From VRUE01 sp963780815 (GTDB taxonomy: Bacteria > Actinomycetota > Thermoleophilia > Solirubrobacterales > 70-9): a stretch of 64,000 bases of DNA. The position numbers and the translations under genes were made by a program. The notes below the pieces were generated by a model. The model had not been told where the DNA came from. It worked only from the letters and a program-made list of their open reading frames with translations, and made no database searches. Below are positions 41,529 to 49,863 of the stretch, piece by piece. The first letter of the stretch is position 1; every line of letters begins with the position of its first letter. The DNA is taken from assembly GCA_963780815.1 (NCBI GenBank), contig CAWADG010000013.1:62001-126000 (forward strand), written 5' to 3'.

Positions 41529-42485
41529 CTACACTTCCGCGTGGACCTCCAAGTCCTGGACCTCGACCTGGTCGAGGAGGCGCTCGACCTGGTTTCGGTC
41601 GACCACCCCGGCGCCGAAATGCTGGGTCGACTCGGCCCCACATGCGACCGCGTAGGCGAGGCACTCGCGGGGCTCCATCCCGTCGTAGCGGGCGGCGACG
41701 AAGCCAGCAAGGTAGACATCCCCGGAGCCGACGGTGGAGACCGGGTCCAGGGGCCGCGTCCTCGCCTCGAGGAATGTCCGCTCGGCCCCGGTGCCGACGA
41801 CCGCGACGCAGCCGTCGGGCCTCGTGATCGCGGCTTCGCCGGCCCCGAGTCGGAGCAATTCGGTCAGCCCGTTGACGACGTCGTCGCGGCCCGAGAACTC
41901 CTGGCCGACGAGCTCCTCGGCCTCGAGTTCGTTCGGCGTCACCAGTGAGGCGCCGGCCCGGATCCCGGCCAGCATCGGCTCGCCGTCGGCGTCGAGGATC
42001 ACCTCGACGTCGCGCTGGCGGAGCTCCTCGACGAGGCGCGCGTAGAGGTCCTCGGGCGCGCCCGGGGGAAGCGAGCCGGCGAGGACGCAGAGCCGGGCCC
42101 CGCCGGCGAGGTAGCCGAGGCGCTCGACGAAGCGCTCGACCTCCTCGGGGCTGACGGCCGGCCCGCGCTCGTTGATCTCCGTCTGTTCGCCCGAGGTCGG
42201 GTCGACGACCGCGAGGTTGATCCGGGTTTCGCCGGCGATCGTCATGAAGTCGGTGAGGACGGCCTCTTTGCGGAGCTGCTCGAGCACCCGGTTCCCGGTC
42301 GGCCCGCCGGCGAACCCGGTCGCGATCACCGGCCGGCCGAGCAGGCCGATCGCGCGGGCGACGTTGACGCCCTTGCCGCCGGCGACGGTGCGGCTCTCGA
42401 CCGCCCGGTGGCGGTGGCCGAGACGGAAGTTCGGGACCGCGACCGTCCTGTCGATCGCGGCGTTGAGGGTGACCGTGAGGATCAT
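41529..42485 (-). CDS. fruK: PfkB family sugar kinase, probably 1-phosphofructokinase
   Basis: A 318-residue kinase from ATG 42485. It begins MILTVTLNAAIDRTVAVPNFRLG, carries AGGKGVNVARAIGLLG (PfkB signature 1) and VSTVGSGDVYLAGFVAARY (signature 2, catalytic Asp). The N-terminus matches 1-phosphofructokinase/tagatose-6-P kinase. No PTS genes are adjacent, so the sugar phosphate remains uncertain. The start overlaps the carboxypeptidase stop (TGATG). Confidence 0.85.
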   Translation of the reverse strand: MILTVTLNAAIDRTVAVPNFRLGHRHRAVESRTVAGGKGVNVARAIGLLGRPVIATGFAGGPTGNRVLEQLRKEAVLTDFMTIAGETRINLAVVDPTSGEQTEINERGPAVSPEEVERFVERLGYLAGGARLCVLAGSLPPGAPEDLYARLVEELRQRDVEVILDADGEPMLAGIRAGASLVTPNELEAEELVGQEFSGRDDVVNGLTELLRLGAGEAAITRPDGCVAVVGTGAERTFLEARTRPLDPVSTVGSGDVYLAGFVAARYDGMEPRECLAYAVACGAESTQHFGAGVVDRNQVERLLDQVEVQDLEVHAEV

Positions 42486-43669
42486 CAGGTGCGGGTGCGG
42501 CGCCGGAGAATCACAACTGCGACCAGTATCCCCGACAGCGCCAGCGCAAGCCAGATGGCGTTGTCGGCGATGAAGCTGCGCGCCTTGTCGACGACGCTCG
42601 CCTCCTCGACGGCTTGGGCGGCGCGCAGCGGGACCGTCGCGACCCGTCTCCCGCCGACGCTCACGGTCGCCGAGCCGAGCGCCGCGCCGCGCCTGATCGG
42701 GCCCTCGACCTCCCGCGGCGCCCGCACCGAGACCGTCGCTCGCTGGCCGCGGCGGACGGCGACCATGACCGTCCGTGAGGCCCGCAGCGGCAGTGTCCCG
42801 TCCTCGTAGCGGATGTCGGCGCGCTTCAGCACCTGGCCGGCGCGCACCGGGTGCCGCCGGTGGTACAGCGAGAAGCCGTATGCGAGCAGCCGCTGCGTGT
42901 CGACGTCGCGCCCGGACTCGGTCCAGACGCCGACCACCGCCGAGATCAGCTCGACGCCCTTGCGCCTGCCGGCGCCGACGAGGACGTACTGGGCGGCGAA
43001 GGTGTGCCCGGTCTTGATCCCATTCGCCCACGGCACCTCGAGCAGGAAGTCGTTGATGGTTTCGATCCTGCGCTCGGGGTGGACGCTGTGGAGGACGGCC
43101 GACCGCGAGTCGGCGATCTTCGCGAAGGCGCGGTTCTCGAGCAGCCGGCGGCCGAGCGTGGTCAGGTCGTAGGCGCTCGAGTGGTTGCCCTTCTCGTCGA
43201 GGCCGACAGGGTTCGCGTAGTGGGTGTCGGAGAGGCCGAGGGCCGCAGCGTGGCGGTTCATCTCGCGGACGAAGCGGGCGTCGGACCCGGCGGCGGCGAC
43301 CGCGAGGTTGTGGGCGGCGTCGTTGCCGCTGCGCAGGATCAGCCCGTAGAGCAGGTCGCGGACGCTGATCCGCTGCCCGGTGCGGAGGCCGAGGAGCGAC
43401 TCGCCGTAGATCGGGTGGTAGGGAACGGCGCGCACGACCTTGTCGAGCCGCATGTCGTGGAGGGCGACGTAGGCGGTCATCATCTTCGTCGTGCTCGCGA
43501 TCGGGAGCGAGCGGTGGGCGGCATGCGATGCGAGCACTGCTCCGGTGTCGGCGTCGATCAGCGCCCAGGCGCGAGCTTCGAATTGCGGCCCAGCCGCTGT
43601 GGCTGCGGGTCCTGTCGCCGCGGTCAACAGCACCGCCAGCAGCAACGCCCTGACCGCGATGCGGCTCAC
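42485..43669 (-). CDS. dacA: D-alanyl-D-alanine carboxypeptidase (PBP5/DacA family)
   Basis: A 394-residue penicillin-binding protein. Signal peptide about 1-26; SxxK motif LPIASTTKMMTAYVAL; SxN as SGNDAAHNL; KTG as NGIKTGHTFAAQYVLVG. A beta-rich domain follows and a C-terminal helix (NAIWLALALSGILVAVVIL plus RRRTRT) anchors it in the membrane. It trims the terminal D-Ala of peptidoglycan stem peptides. It overlaps the LysM gene upstream by four bases. Confidence 0.92.
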   Translation of the reverse strand: MSRIAVRALLLAVLLTAATGPAATAAGPQFEARAWALIDADTGAVLASHAAHRSLPIASTTKMMTAYVALHDMRLDKVVRAVPYHPIYGESLLGLRTGQRISVRDLLYGLILRSGNDAAHNLAVAAAGSDARFVREMNRHAAALGLSDTHYANPVGLDEKGNHSSAYDLTTLGRRLLENRAFAKIADSRSAVLHSVHPERRIETINDFLLEVPWANGIKTGHTFAAQYVLVGAGRRKGVELISAVVGVWTESGRDVDTQRLLAYGFSLYHRRHPVRAGQVLKRADIRYEDGTLPLRASRTVMVAVRRGQRATVSVRAPREVEGPIRRGAALGSATVSVGGRRVATVPLRAAQAVEEASVVDKARSFIADNAIWLALALSGILVAVVILRRRTRT

Positions 43670-43986
43670 CGCAGCTTGAGCTTTTCGCCGGAAATCAGGA
43701 TCTGCGGGTCGACGCCCGGATTCAGTTCAAGGATCCGGGAGACCGGGACGCCGGTCTCGTGGGCGATCGAGGTCAGCGTGTCGCCGCTCTGCACCACGTA
43801 GGCGCTGTGGATGCTGCCCTTGCTGCCCTTCTCGCCCTGTGAGACCTGGCCCTTCGCGGCCGGCTTCCCCCCCGAGTCGCCGTGGTCGCTGAGTGTGGTG
43901 GCGACCACGAACAGCAGCACGGCGACGCCGCAGACCAGCGCGGTCACCGCAACGGCTCGAGCGGGTACTGAGGAGCGCTTGCTCAT
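43666..43986 (-). CDS. Membrane-anchored LysM domain protein
   Basis: A 106-residue protein: one N-terminal membrane helix (AVAVTALVCGVAVLLFVVATTL), a short Gly/Lys/Ser linker, and one LysM module (YVVQSGDTLTSIAHETGVPVSRILELNPGVDPQILISGEKLKLR) that binds peptidoglycan GlcNAc. It overlaps dacA, suggesting the two work at the cell wall together. Confidence 0.9.
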   Translation of the reverse strand: MSKRSSVPARAVAVTALVCGVAVLLFVVATTLSDHGDSGGKPAAKGQVSQGEKGSKGSIHSAYVVQSGDTLTSIAHETGVPVSRILELNPGVDPQILISGEKLKLR

Positions 43987-44042
43987 TCTGAGAGGCCGAA
44001 ATCCTGATCGGGCAGGGGATCGTATAGCCGCTGGACGTCGAT

Positions 44043-44927
44043 TCAGCTGGTCGAAACTTCCCAGACGGTCCCGCGCAGGCGCTCCGCCGCCGCGCCCGGA
44101 TCGGCATCGGCGGCGATGCTGCGCGAGGCGGAGACGAGCCCCGCCGCGGCCCCCGGAGCGAATGCCGCTCCGAGCAGCTCAGGCCTGCCTCCCTGGGCTC
44201 CGACTCCCGGCAGCAGGAAGATGGAGCGCGGCATCAGCTCCCTGAGGCGGGCGATGTGACCGGGCTCGGTGGCGCCGACGACGGCGCCCATGCCGCTGAG
44301 GCCGCCGCTCCCGGCGAGCCGCTCCGAGAGCCGGTCTACGAGCTCCGCGAGGCGCTCGTGCAGAGGAGCCTCCGGGGCGGGAAGGTCCTCGAGGTCGGCG
44401 GCGCCGGGGTTGCTGGTGCGGACGAGGGCGAAGATTCCCGCCCCCGCCGCCTCGGCTGCGGCGACGAACGGCTCCAGCGCGTCGAGGCCGAGCAGCGGGT
44501 TGACGGTGAAGGCGTCAACCCCGAGACCGGGGACCGGCCCCCAGGGGGTGGGGGTCTCGCCGACCAGCGCCTGCGCATAGGCGGCCGCGGTGACCGGGAC
44601 GTCGCCGCGCTTGCCGTCGGCGATGACGAGGAGGCCGGCCGCCCGCGCCGCATCACAGACCTCGGACAGCGCCGACCAGCCCGGCGCTCCGAGGCGCTCG
44701 AAGCAGGCGAGTTGGGGCTTTGCCGCGACGCAGGCGGGGCCCGCTCGCTCGATCAGCGCCCGGCAGCGGGCCGCGACGGCCGCCGCTGCACTCTCGGCGG
44801 CGCCTGTGCCCTGATCGCCGCCGGCCTCGCCGGAGCCGAGCTGGGCCGGGTCCGGATCGAGGCCGAGGCAGATCTGGCTGCGGCGCTCGTCTACGAGCGC
44901 CGCCAGCCGATCCGCGAATGGGCTCAG
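44043..44927 (-). CDS. pyrF: Orotidine 5'-phosphate decarboxylase (type 2), CTG start
   Basis: The minus-strand frame ending at 44043 is open back to a TGA at 44955-44957 and contains a full type-2 enzyme: SPFADRLAALVDERRSQICLGLDPDP, LLVIADGKRGDVPVTAAAYAQA (D104-K106-D109), FTVNPLLGLDALEPF, LVRTSNPGA and MPRSIFLLPGVGAQGG. No ATG, GTG or TTG occurs in frame until 44291, which would leave only 82 residues without the catalytic Lys. The family usually begins with Met just before SPFADRL, exactly where CTG 44927 stands. So CTG initiation, giving 294 residues, is proposed. It follows hup by seven bases. Confidence 0.85.
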   Translation of the reverse strand: MSPFADRLAALVDERRSQICLGLDPDPAQLGSGEAGGDQGTGAAESAAAAVAARCRALIERAGPACVAAKPQLACFERLGAPGWSALSEVCDAARAAGLLVIADGKRGDVPVTAAAYAQALVGETPTPWGPVPGLGVDAFTVNPLLGLDALEPFVAAAEAAGAGIFALVRTSNPGAADLEDLPAPEAPLHERLAELVDRLSERLAGSGGLSGMGAVVGATEPGHIARLRELMPRSIFLLPGVGAQGGRPELLGAAFAPGAAAGLVSASRSIAADADPGAAAERLRGTVWEVSTS

Positions 44928-44934
44928 GGCCGTT

Positions 44935-45213
44935 TCAGCCCTTGACCTTGGACTTCAGCGCCGAGCCGGCGGAGAAGCGCGGAACCTTGCCCCCCGGGAT
45001 CGTGATCCTTTCGCCGGTGCGCGGGTTGACGCCCTGCCTGGGGCCGCGCTCGGCAACGTGGAACTTGCCGAACCCGGTGAAGCTGACCTCACCCCCGTTG
45101 GCCAGGGTGTCGGTGATCGTGTCGAGCACCGCATCGACCGCATCACCTGCGGCCTTCTTGCTGCCCACGCGCTCGTCCGCTGCCAGTCGGTCCAGAAATT
45201 CAGCCTTTGTCAC
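44935..45213 (-). CDS. hup: DNA-binding protein HU
   Basis: A 92-residue HU/IHF-family histone-like protein (MTKAEFLDRLAADERVGSKKAAGDAVDAVLDTITDTLANGGEVSFTGFGKFHVAERGPRQGVNPRTGERITIPG...). The DNA-binding arm RxGxNPxTGE is present. It lacks the long Lys/Ala tail of mycobacterial HupB. GTG start with a good GGAGG upstream. Confidence 0.95.
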   Translation of the reverse strand: MTKAEFLDRLAADERVGSKKAAGDAVDAVLDTITDTLANGGEVSFTGFGKFHVAERGPRQGVNPRTGERITIPGGKVPRFSAGSALKSKVKG

Positions 45214-45258
45214 GTCAAAGCTCCTCCGTCGTCGTTGAGGTCGGCGGCAATCTAACAG

Positions 45259-45277
45259 CGCACTCGGCGTGAGTGCG
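45259..45277 (-). terminator. Hairpin after tldE, possible terminator
   Basis: CGCACTC-ggcgt-GAGTGCG, a perfect 7-bp stem with a five-base loop, ten bases downstream of the tldE stop on the minus strand. The sequence after it is only weakly T-rich (GTTAGATT). It separates tldE from hup. Confidence 0.5.
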
Positions 45278-45286
45278 TAGCCCCGC

Positions 45287-46648
45287 TCAGGAACCGCTGA
45301 CAGCCATCTCGCCGATCAGCAGCGGCGGGGTGCTGACGGAGCCCCCGAACGGGACCCAGCGGGGCTCCACTCCGGCTGCGAGGACGGCCCGCAGCATCGA
45401 GACGAGGTCGCTCGCGATCGTGAACTCGCGCAGCGGCTCCGCCAGGGCGCCGTCCCTGATCGTCCGGCCCGAGGCGCCGACCGAGAACACGCCGCTGACG
45501 GGGTTGACGCCGGAGTGCAGCCCGGCGACGTCGCTGACCCAGACCCCCCCATCGGCGTCGGCGAGCAGCTCGTCGAAGCCGGCCGACCCGGGTGCGACCA
45601 CGAGGTTGGAGGCGGAGACCGACGGTTGCGAGCGGTAGCCGGCGCGCCCGGCGCTGGCTGTCGAGTCCGCCTCCCCCCTTCGCGCTGTGTAGGTGTCGTA
45701 GAGGTAGGTCCGGAGCCGGCCGCCCTCGATCAGCGCGGTCCGGCGCCGGGGCAGCCCCTCACCGTCGATCGGGGCGGTGGCGAACCCGGTCGGGTCGAGC
45801 CCGTCGTCGTGGAGGACGAAGGCCTCGCCGGCGACCTCCTCCCCCACTCTGCCGGCGAGCGGCGAGCGGCCGCGCTGGACAGCGTCGGCGCCCAGGGTCG
45901 AGCCGAGCAGCCCGACGAAGGAGGCGGCGACAGTCGGGTCGAGGACGACCGGGCAGGAGCGCGACTCGGGCTTGCCGGCGCCGATCATCGCGGTCGCCCG
46001 CTCGGCCCCCTCGCGGCCGATCGCGGAGGGGTCGAGGAAGGCGGGGCCGCGGGCGAGGCCGAACCCGAGCCCTGTCTCGCGGCCGTCCTCCCCCTCGGCG
46101 AGCGCCTGCAGATAGGCGTAGCAGCTCGAGGCCTCGAAGCCACCGCCCGTTCCTGTCGAGGAGGAGATCGCGATCCGCTCGGTCGCGTCGGCGTAGACGG
46201 CCTGCTCGACGCCGACGACCCGCGCGTCTGCCTCGAGCGCCGCCCTCTCGACCTCGAGCGCGAGCTCGGCGGCCCGCTCGGTCGGCCACTCGGCGACCGA
46301 GGGATCGACGAGGCCCTCGATCGCGGCAGGCTCCCCCGCGTCGCGCGGAGGCCCGGCGAACTCGTCCTCGTCGGCGGCGGCCGCAGCCTCGGCGGCGCGG
46401 GCGGCGATCGCCCTGACCCCCTCCCCGGAGAGGTCGGTGCCGTAGCCGTAACCGACCCGTTGACCGATCCAGGCCCTTACCCCGACCCCGCGACCCGTCG
46501 CGGCGGTCAGGCTTTCGACCTCCGTTCCGTGGGCCCGGATCTCGCGCGAGGACTCCTCGGACGCGTATGCCTCGGCGTCGTCCGCCCCGGCGGCGAGCGC
46601 CTCCTCGACGGCGCGGGCGGCGATCGCCGCCGGGTCCTCGCCGCTCAT
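45287..46648 (-). CDS. pmbA: TldE/PmbA family protein
   Basis: A 453-residue TldD/PmbA homologue. The N-terminal half has REIRAHGTEVESLTAATGRGVGVRAWIGQRVGYGYGTDLS; the C-terminal half has VSDVAGLHSGVNPVSGVFSVGASG, the usual PmbA end motif. It lacks the HExxxH motif of its partner, as expected for TldE. ATG 46648 overlaps the tldD stop (ATGA). Together they form a heterodimeric metalloprotease that degrades or matures small peptides. Confidence 0.9.
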   Translation of the reverse strand: MSGEDPAAIAARAVEEALAAGADDAEAYASEESSREIRAHGTEVESLTAATGRGVGVRAWIGQRVGYGYGTDLSGEGVRAIAARAAEAAAAADEDEFAGPPRDAGEPAAIEGLVDPSVAEWPTERAAELALEVERAALEADARVVGVEQAVYADATERIAISSSTGTGGGFEASSCYAYLQALAEGEDGRETGLGFGLARGPAFLDPSAIGREGAERATAMIGAGKPESRSCPVVLDPTVAASFVGLLGSTLGADAVQRGRSPLAGRVGEEVAGEAFVLHDDGLDPTGFATAPIDGEGLPRRRTALIEGGRLRTYLYDTYTARRGEADSTASAGRAGYRSQPSVSASNLVVAPGSAGFDELLADADGGVWVSDVAGLHSGVNPVSGVFSVGASGRTIRDGALAEPLREFTIASDLVSMLRAVLAAGVEPRWVPFGGSVSTPPLLIGEMAVSGS

Positions 46649-48060
46649 GTATCGGTCCCGCCGACGGTCATCGCCGCGATCCGGACGTGGCCCTGGCCGG
46701 TACCGACGGGGACGCTCTGCCCGCCCTTGCCGCAGATCCCGGTCTTCATCCAGAAGTCGTTCCCGACCGCGTCGATCGACTCCAGCGCCTGCAGGCAGTT
46801 TCCGATCAGGGTCGCGCCGCGGCAGGGAGCGGTCACCCTTCCTCCCTCGATCAGATACCCCTCGGAGACGCCGAAGACGAAGTCGCCGGTCGCCGGGTCG
46901 ACCTGGCCACCGGCGAAGGAGACGGCGTAGAAGCCGTTCTCGACCTCGCCGATCATCGCCTCGGGCTCGGCGTCGCCGGGCGCGATGTAGGTGTTGGTCA
47001 TCCGCGGGATCGGGAGGTGGCGGAAGCTCTGGCGGCGGCCGTTCCCGGTCGAGGCGACGCCGTCGCGGTCGGCTCGCAGCCGGTCGTAGAGGTAGGAGGT
47101 CAGCCGCCCCTCCTCGATCGCAAGGGTCTTCTGGGTCGGGGTCCCCTCGTCGTCGATCGCGTCGCTGCCCCACTCGTTCGGCATCCGGCCGTCGTCGTAG
47201 GCGCTCAGCAGCGGCTGCGCGACCCGCTCGCCGAGCTTGCCCTCGTAGACGCTGGCCCCCTTCTGGATGTGGTCCGCCTCGAGGCCGTGACCGGTCATCT
47301 CGTGGAAGAGGACGCCGCCGAACCCGCCGCCGACGACGACCGGCATCGAGCCGGTCGGCGCGGGGCGCGCGTCGAGCAGGATCAGGGCCTTTCCGGCGGC
47401 GCTCGCGGCGATCTCGGCCGGGTCGTCGTCGAAGAGCTCGAAGCCACGCTGGGCGCCGAGGGTTTCGGCCCCGGTCTCGACGCGATCGCCGCGGCGGGCG
47501 ACGGCCTGGGCGGCGAGCCGGGTGCGGGTCCGGTCGTCGCCGCTCAGCAGGCCCTCCGAATTGGCCACGGTCACCTCCCGGCGAGCCTCGGCGTAGGAGG
47601 CGAGGAGCTGCGCGATCTCGCCGCCTGCCGCGCGCCCGCGCTCGTCGAGCTCGCGCAGGAGCCCGGCCTTGAGCTCGGCGGGGACGTCCTCTGGCCGAAC
47701 CGCGATCCGGTGCGGCGCGCTCGCCACCGCCTCCAGCGGTCGTGGCTCGACCCCGTCGCCGCGGAGCGCGGCGGCCGCCTCATCGGCGGCGCGCTCAAGG
47801 TCGGCGGGGTCGAGCCCGTCGACGTGGGCGAAGTAGGTGGTGCCGCCGCTGACGACCCTGACCCCGGCCCCCTCCTCGGCCCCCGACTGGACCGACTCGA
47901 TCCGCGACTCGTCGATCGACATCGAGAGCCCGCCGCGCCGTTCGGCGAAGAGCTCGGCGAACTCCCCCCCTGAGCTCAGCGCCCGGGCGAGGACCCGCTC
48001 GGCGACGGCGGGCTCGAACAGCTCAGGCGCGGCGTTTTCGGCGAGATGTCCCCCCATCAA
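46645..48060 (-). CDS. tldD: TldD family metalloprotease subunit
   Basis: A roughly 470-residue TldD with the zinc motif VLFHEMTGHGLEADH (HExxxH), followed by GTPTQKTLAIEEGRLTSYLYDRLRAD and the C-terminal MKTGICGKGGQSVPVGTGQGHVRIAAMTVGG. Start is either TTG 48060, which overlaps the upstream stop as TTGA, or ATG 48057. It lies directly after a copy of the mini-ORF repeat, whose stop overlaps this start. Confidence 0.93.
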   Translation of the reverse strand: MMGGHLAENAAPELFEPAVAERVLARALSSGGEFAELFAERRGGLSMSIDESRIESVQSGAEEGAGVRVVSGGTTYFAHVDGLDPADLERAADEAAAALRGDGVEPRPLEAVASAPHRIAVRPEDVPAELKAGLLRELDERGRAAGGEIAQLLASYAEARREVTVANSEGLLSGDDRTRTRLAAQAVARRGDRVETGAETLGAQRGFELFDDDPAEIAASAAGKALILLDARPAPTGSMPVVVGGGFGGVLFHEMTGHGLEADHIQKGASVYEGKLGERVAQPLLSAYDDGRMPNEWGSDAIDDEGTPTQKTLAIEEGRLTSYLYDRLRADRDGVASTGNGRRQSFRHLPIPRMTNTYIAPGDAEPEAMIGEVENGFYAVSFAGGQVDPATGDFVFGVSEGYLIEGGRVTAPCRGATLIGNCLQALESIDAVGNDFWMKTGICGKGGQSVPVGTGQGHVRIAAMTVGGTDT

Positions 48061-48128
48061 TGCTCCCGCTTCGCTCGCTCGCGAGGAAACAGAGATGGAC
48101 GCTCGCTCGCTCCGCGCTCGCTGGCAAC
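48057..48128 (-). repeat. Mini-ORF repeat copy fused in frame to an upstream gene
   Basis: On the minus strand this stretch is similar to the other copies (GAGCGCGGAGCGAGCG..., CGAGCGAAGCGGGAGC). The start position holds GTT rather than ATG/GTG. The frame therefore runs in from the upstream gene, giving it the tail ASERGASERPSLFPRERAKREH. The stop overlaps the tldD start as in the other copies. Confidence 0.6.
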
Positions 48129-48329
48129 CTCGATCAGGCGCCCGGCGGCGACGAAGAGCTCGCCCGCCGCCTCGGCGTCGGCGGCGTGGTCGGCGGCGCG
48201 GCCGCCGGGGTAGTAGAGGCGCGCGAAGGGGCGCCGCGAGGCGCGGCGGCGGCGCATGTAGGCGGCTGCCTCGTCGGCGTAGCCGGAGACCCGGTCGAGC
48301 AGCACCCGGTGCGGCTTCGGCGGGGTCAT
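48057..48329 (-). CDS. Small protein of unknown function with a repeat-encoded C-terminus
   Basis: A 90-residue protein (MTPPKPHRVLLDRVSGYADEAAAYMRRRRASRRPFARLYYPGG...). Residues 1-68 are an unrecognised helical, Arg-rich domain. About the last 22 residues are encoded by the dispersed mini-ORF repeat, so the original stop was probably lost when the repeat arose or inserted. It sits between a roadblock-like gene and tldD on the same strand. Confidence 0.55.
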   Translation of the reverse strand: MTPPKPHRVLLDRVSGYADEAAAYMRRRRASRRPFARLYYPGGRAADHAADAEAAGELFVAAGRLIEVASERGASERPSLFPRERAKREH

Positions 48330-48345
48330 CTCAAATCCTCGCGCT

Positions 48346-48735
48346 TCATGGCAGTCCGTCCCCGGCCGCGAGTTCGCGCAGCAGCGCCCGCATGTCGAAC
48401 AGGAGCAGCGAGGCCAGCGCGAAGCGCTCGGTGACGGCGACCGCGGCGAGGCCGGCGTGCCGCAGGGCGAAGACCTCTCCCTGCTCGGTCCCGATGTGGA
48501 TCTGTTCGGCCGGCTCCTCGTCGGCGCGGTCGGCGGCGGCGAACAGAGCCATCGCGTCCTCGCGCCAGCGGTTCGCGTCGCCGTCGGCGGCGAGGACGGC
48601 GCCGTCGGAGCCGATGATCGCGGCGCCGCGCATGTCGGGCGACATCTCGTTCAGGAACGCGAGCGCGCGCTCGGCGGCCTCCTCGGTCGCCGCATTCCCG
48701 GGGGGATTGGACACGTCGTCGGCCACGTCGGCCAA
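48346..48735 (-). CDS. Roadblock/LC7-like domain protein
   Basis: A roughly 125-130-residue protein with the roadblock/LC7 pattern: AAERALAFLNEMSPDMRGAAIIGSDGAVLAADGD...EDAMALFAAADRA...GEVFALRHAGLAAVAVTERFALASLLLFDMRALLREL. Such proteins regulate small GTPases or act as dimer scaffolds in actinobacteria. The start is uncertain: TTG 48735, GTG 48726 or GTG 48714. It is divergent from the mini-ORF repeat at 48747. Confidence 0.7.
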   Translation of the reverse strand: MADVADDVSNPPGNAATEEAAERALAFLNEMSPDMRGAAIIGSDGAVLAADGDANRWREDAMALFAAADRADEEPAEQIHIGTEQGEVFALRHAGLAAVAVTERFALASLLLFDMRALLRELAAGDGLP

Positions 48736-48746
48736 AATACCGTGCC

Positions 48747-48818
48747 ATGAGCGCGGAGCGAGCAAGCGTCCATCTCTGTCATTGCGCGCAGCGAGCGAAG
48801 CGCGATCGGGTGCCGTGA
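48747..48818 (+). repeat. Bridging mini-ORF repeat, solo copy
   Basis: A complete 23-codon frame (MSAERASVHLC...RAKRDRVP, stop TGA) whose TGA overlaps the GTG of the 49-residue membrane protein (GTGA). ATGAGCGCGGAGCGAGCAAGCGTC at its head matches the tandem copies at 8178 and 8246 closely. TGCCATGA at its left end and TGCCGTGA at its right end are near-duplicates. No gene precedes it on the same strand. Confidence 0.7.
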
Positions 48819-48964
48819 ACCTGGCCCGCGCCTCCTGGACCACCGTCGTCGTCGTCTGCGCGATTTCCGCGATCCTCCTCGCGGTCAGCAGCTACACCGG
48901 CTACGCGATCACCGTCGCCGCGGTCGGCATCGCCGCCGCGGTCAACCTCCTCCCCAATCCCTAG
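48815..48964 (+). CDS. Small two-span membrane protein
   Basis: A 49-residue, almost wholly hydrophobic protein (SWTTVVVVCAISAILLAVSSYTGY and ITVAAVGIAAAVNLL) with GTG start at 48815 inside the repeat's stop. It recalls the other small membrane gene that follows this repeat at 8314. Its stop overlaps the convergent CDF gene. No family recognised. Confidence 0.5.
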   Translation: MNLARASWTTVVVVCAISAILLAVSSYTGYAITVAAVGIAAAVNLLPNP

Positions 48965-49863
48965 CCCGACCGGTACGGGCCGTCTTCGTCTTCGCGCAGC
49001 GAGGTCTCCGGCTCGGCGTGGATCAGGACCTCGGCGCCGGGGATCGAGTCCTCGATCGCGGAGCGCATCTCGTGCGCCAGTTCGTGCGCGCGCTCGAGGC
49101 TGGTTCCCTGCCGGTACTGGACGTGGAGGTCGATGTAGCGGCGGGCGCCGGCGCGGCGGGCGCGTAGCTTGTGGTACCCGGCGACCTCCGCAGTACGGGC
49201 AGCGGCGATCGACGCCTCGATCCGGTCCATCTCCTCGTCTGGCAACGCTTCGTCGACCAGCACTCCCGAGGAGCGGCGGAGGATCCGCACCCCGGCGGCG
49301 ACGATCGCGACGGCGACGACGAGGGCGGTGATCGAGTCGAAAGCGACGATCCCGGTGATCTGGACCAGCAGGAGGCCGGCCAGGACGCCGATTGAGGTCA
49401 GCGCATCGGCGCGCAGATGCGCTGCGTCGCCCTCGAGCGCCGGCGATTCGTGGGCCTCAGCCTGGCGCGAGAGCACGGTCGAGACCCCCAAATTGGCAAG
49501 GACCGAGAACCCCATGACCGCGATTCCGACGCCGAGCCGTTCGACCTCGGCCCCAACCACAAGGCGGTGGGTCGCCTCGTAGACGATGATCCCCGCCCCG
49601 ACCAGGATCAGCATCCCCTCGATCGTCGCCGCCAGGCTCTCGACCTTCTCGTGCCCGTAGGGGTGATCGGCGTCGGCCGGCTCGTCGGCTTTGCGGACGG
49701 AGACGAAGGCGACGACCGAAGCGATCAGGTCGATCAGCGAGTGAACCGCCTCGGTGACGATCGCGATCGACCCGGTGATCGCGCCGGCCGCGAGCTTGAT
49801 CGCGATCAGAAGCGAGTTCGACGCGATCGAGAGGCCCGCGGCGCCGCTTTTCGTCCGGATCAT
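48961..49863 (-). CDS. Cation diffusion facilitator (CDF) family efflux protein
   Basis: A 300-residue CDF transporter. Six helices, with the metal-site motifs TEAVHSLIDLIASVVAF (helix II HxxxD) and DALTSIGVLAGLL (helix V). The DHPYGHEKVESLAA loop and the C-terminal cytoplasmic domain with DLHVQYRQGTSLERAHELAHEMRSAIED are characteristic. It probably exports Zn2+, Fe2+ or Mn2+. Its ATG overlaps the rdgB stop by four bases. Confidence 0.92.
   Translation of the reverse strand: MIRTKSGAAGLSIASNSLLIAIKLAAGAITGSIAIVTEAVHSLIDLIASVVAFVSVRKADEPADADHPYGHEKVESLAATIEGMLILVGAGIIVYEATHRLVVGAEVERLGVGIAVMGFSVLANLGVSTVLSRQAEAHESPALEGDAAHLRADALTSIGVLAGLLLVQITGIVAFDSITALVVAVAIVAAGVRILRRSSGVLVDEALPDEEMDRIEASIAAARTAEVAGYHKLRARRAGARRYIDLHVQYRQGTSLERAHELAHEMRSAIEDSIPGAEVLIHAEPETSLREDEDGPYRSG

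Noticed and set aside
39074..41827. A plus-strand frame of over 900 codons opposite guaA and guaB3
   Set aside because: Shadow of conserved genes on the other strand; no start context and composition typical of reversed GC-rich code.
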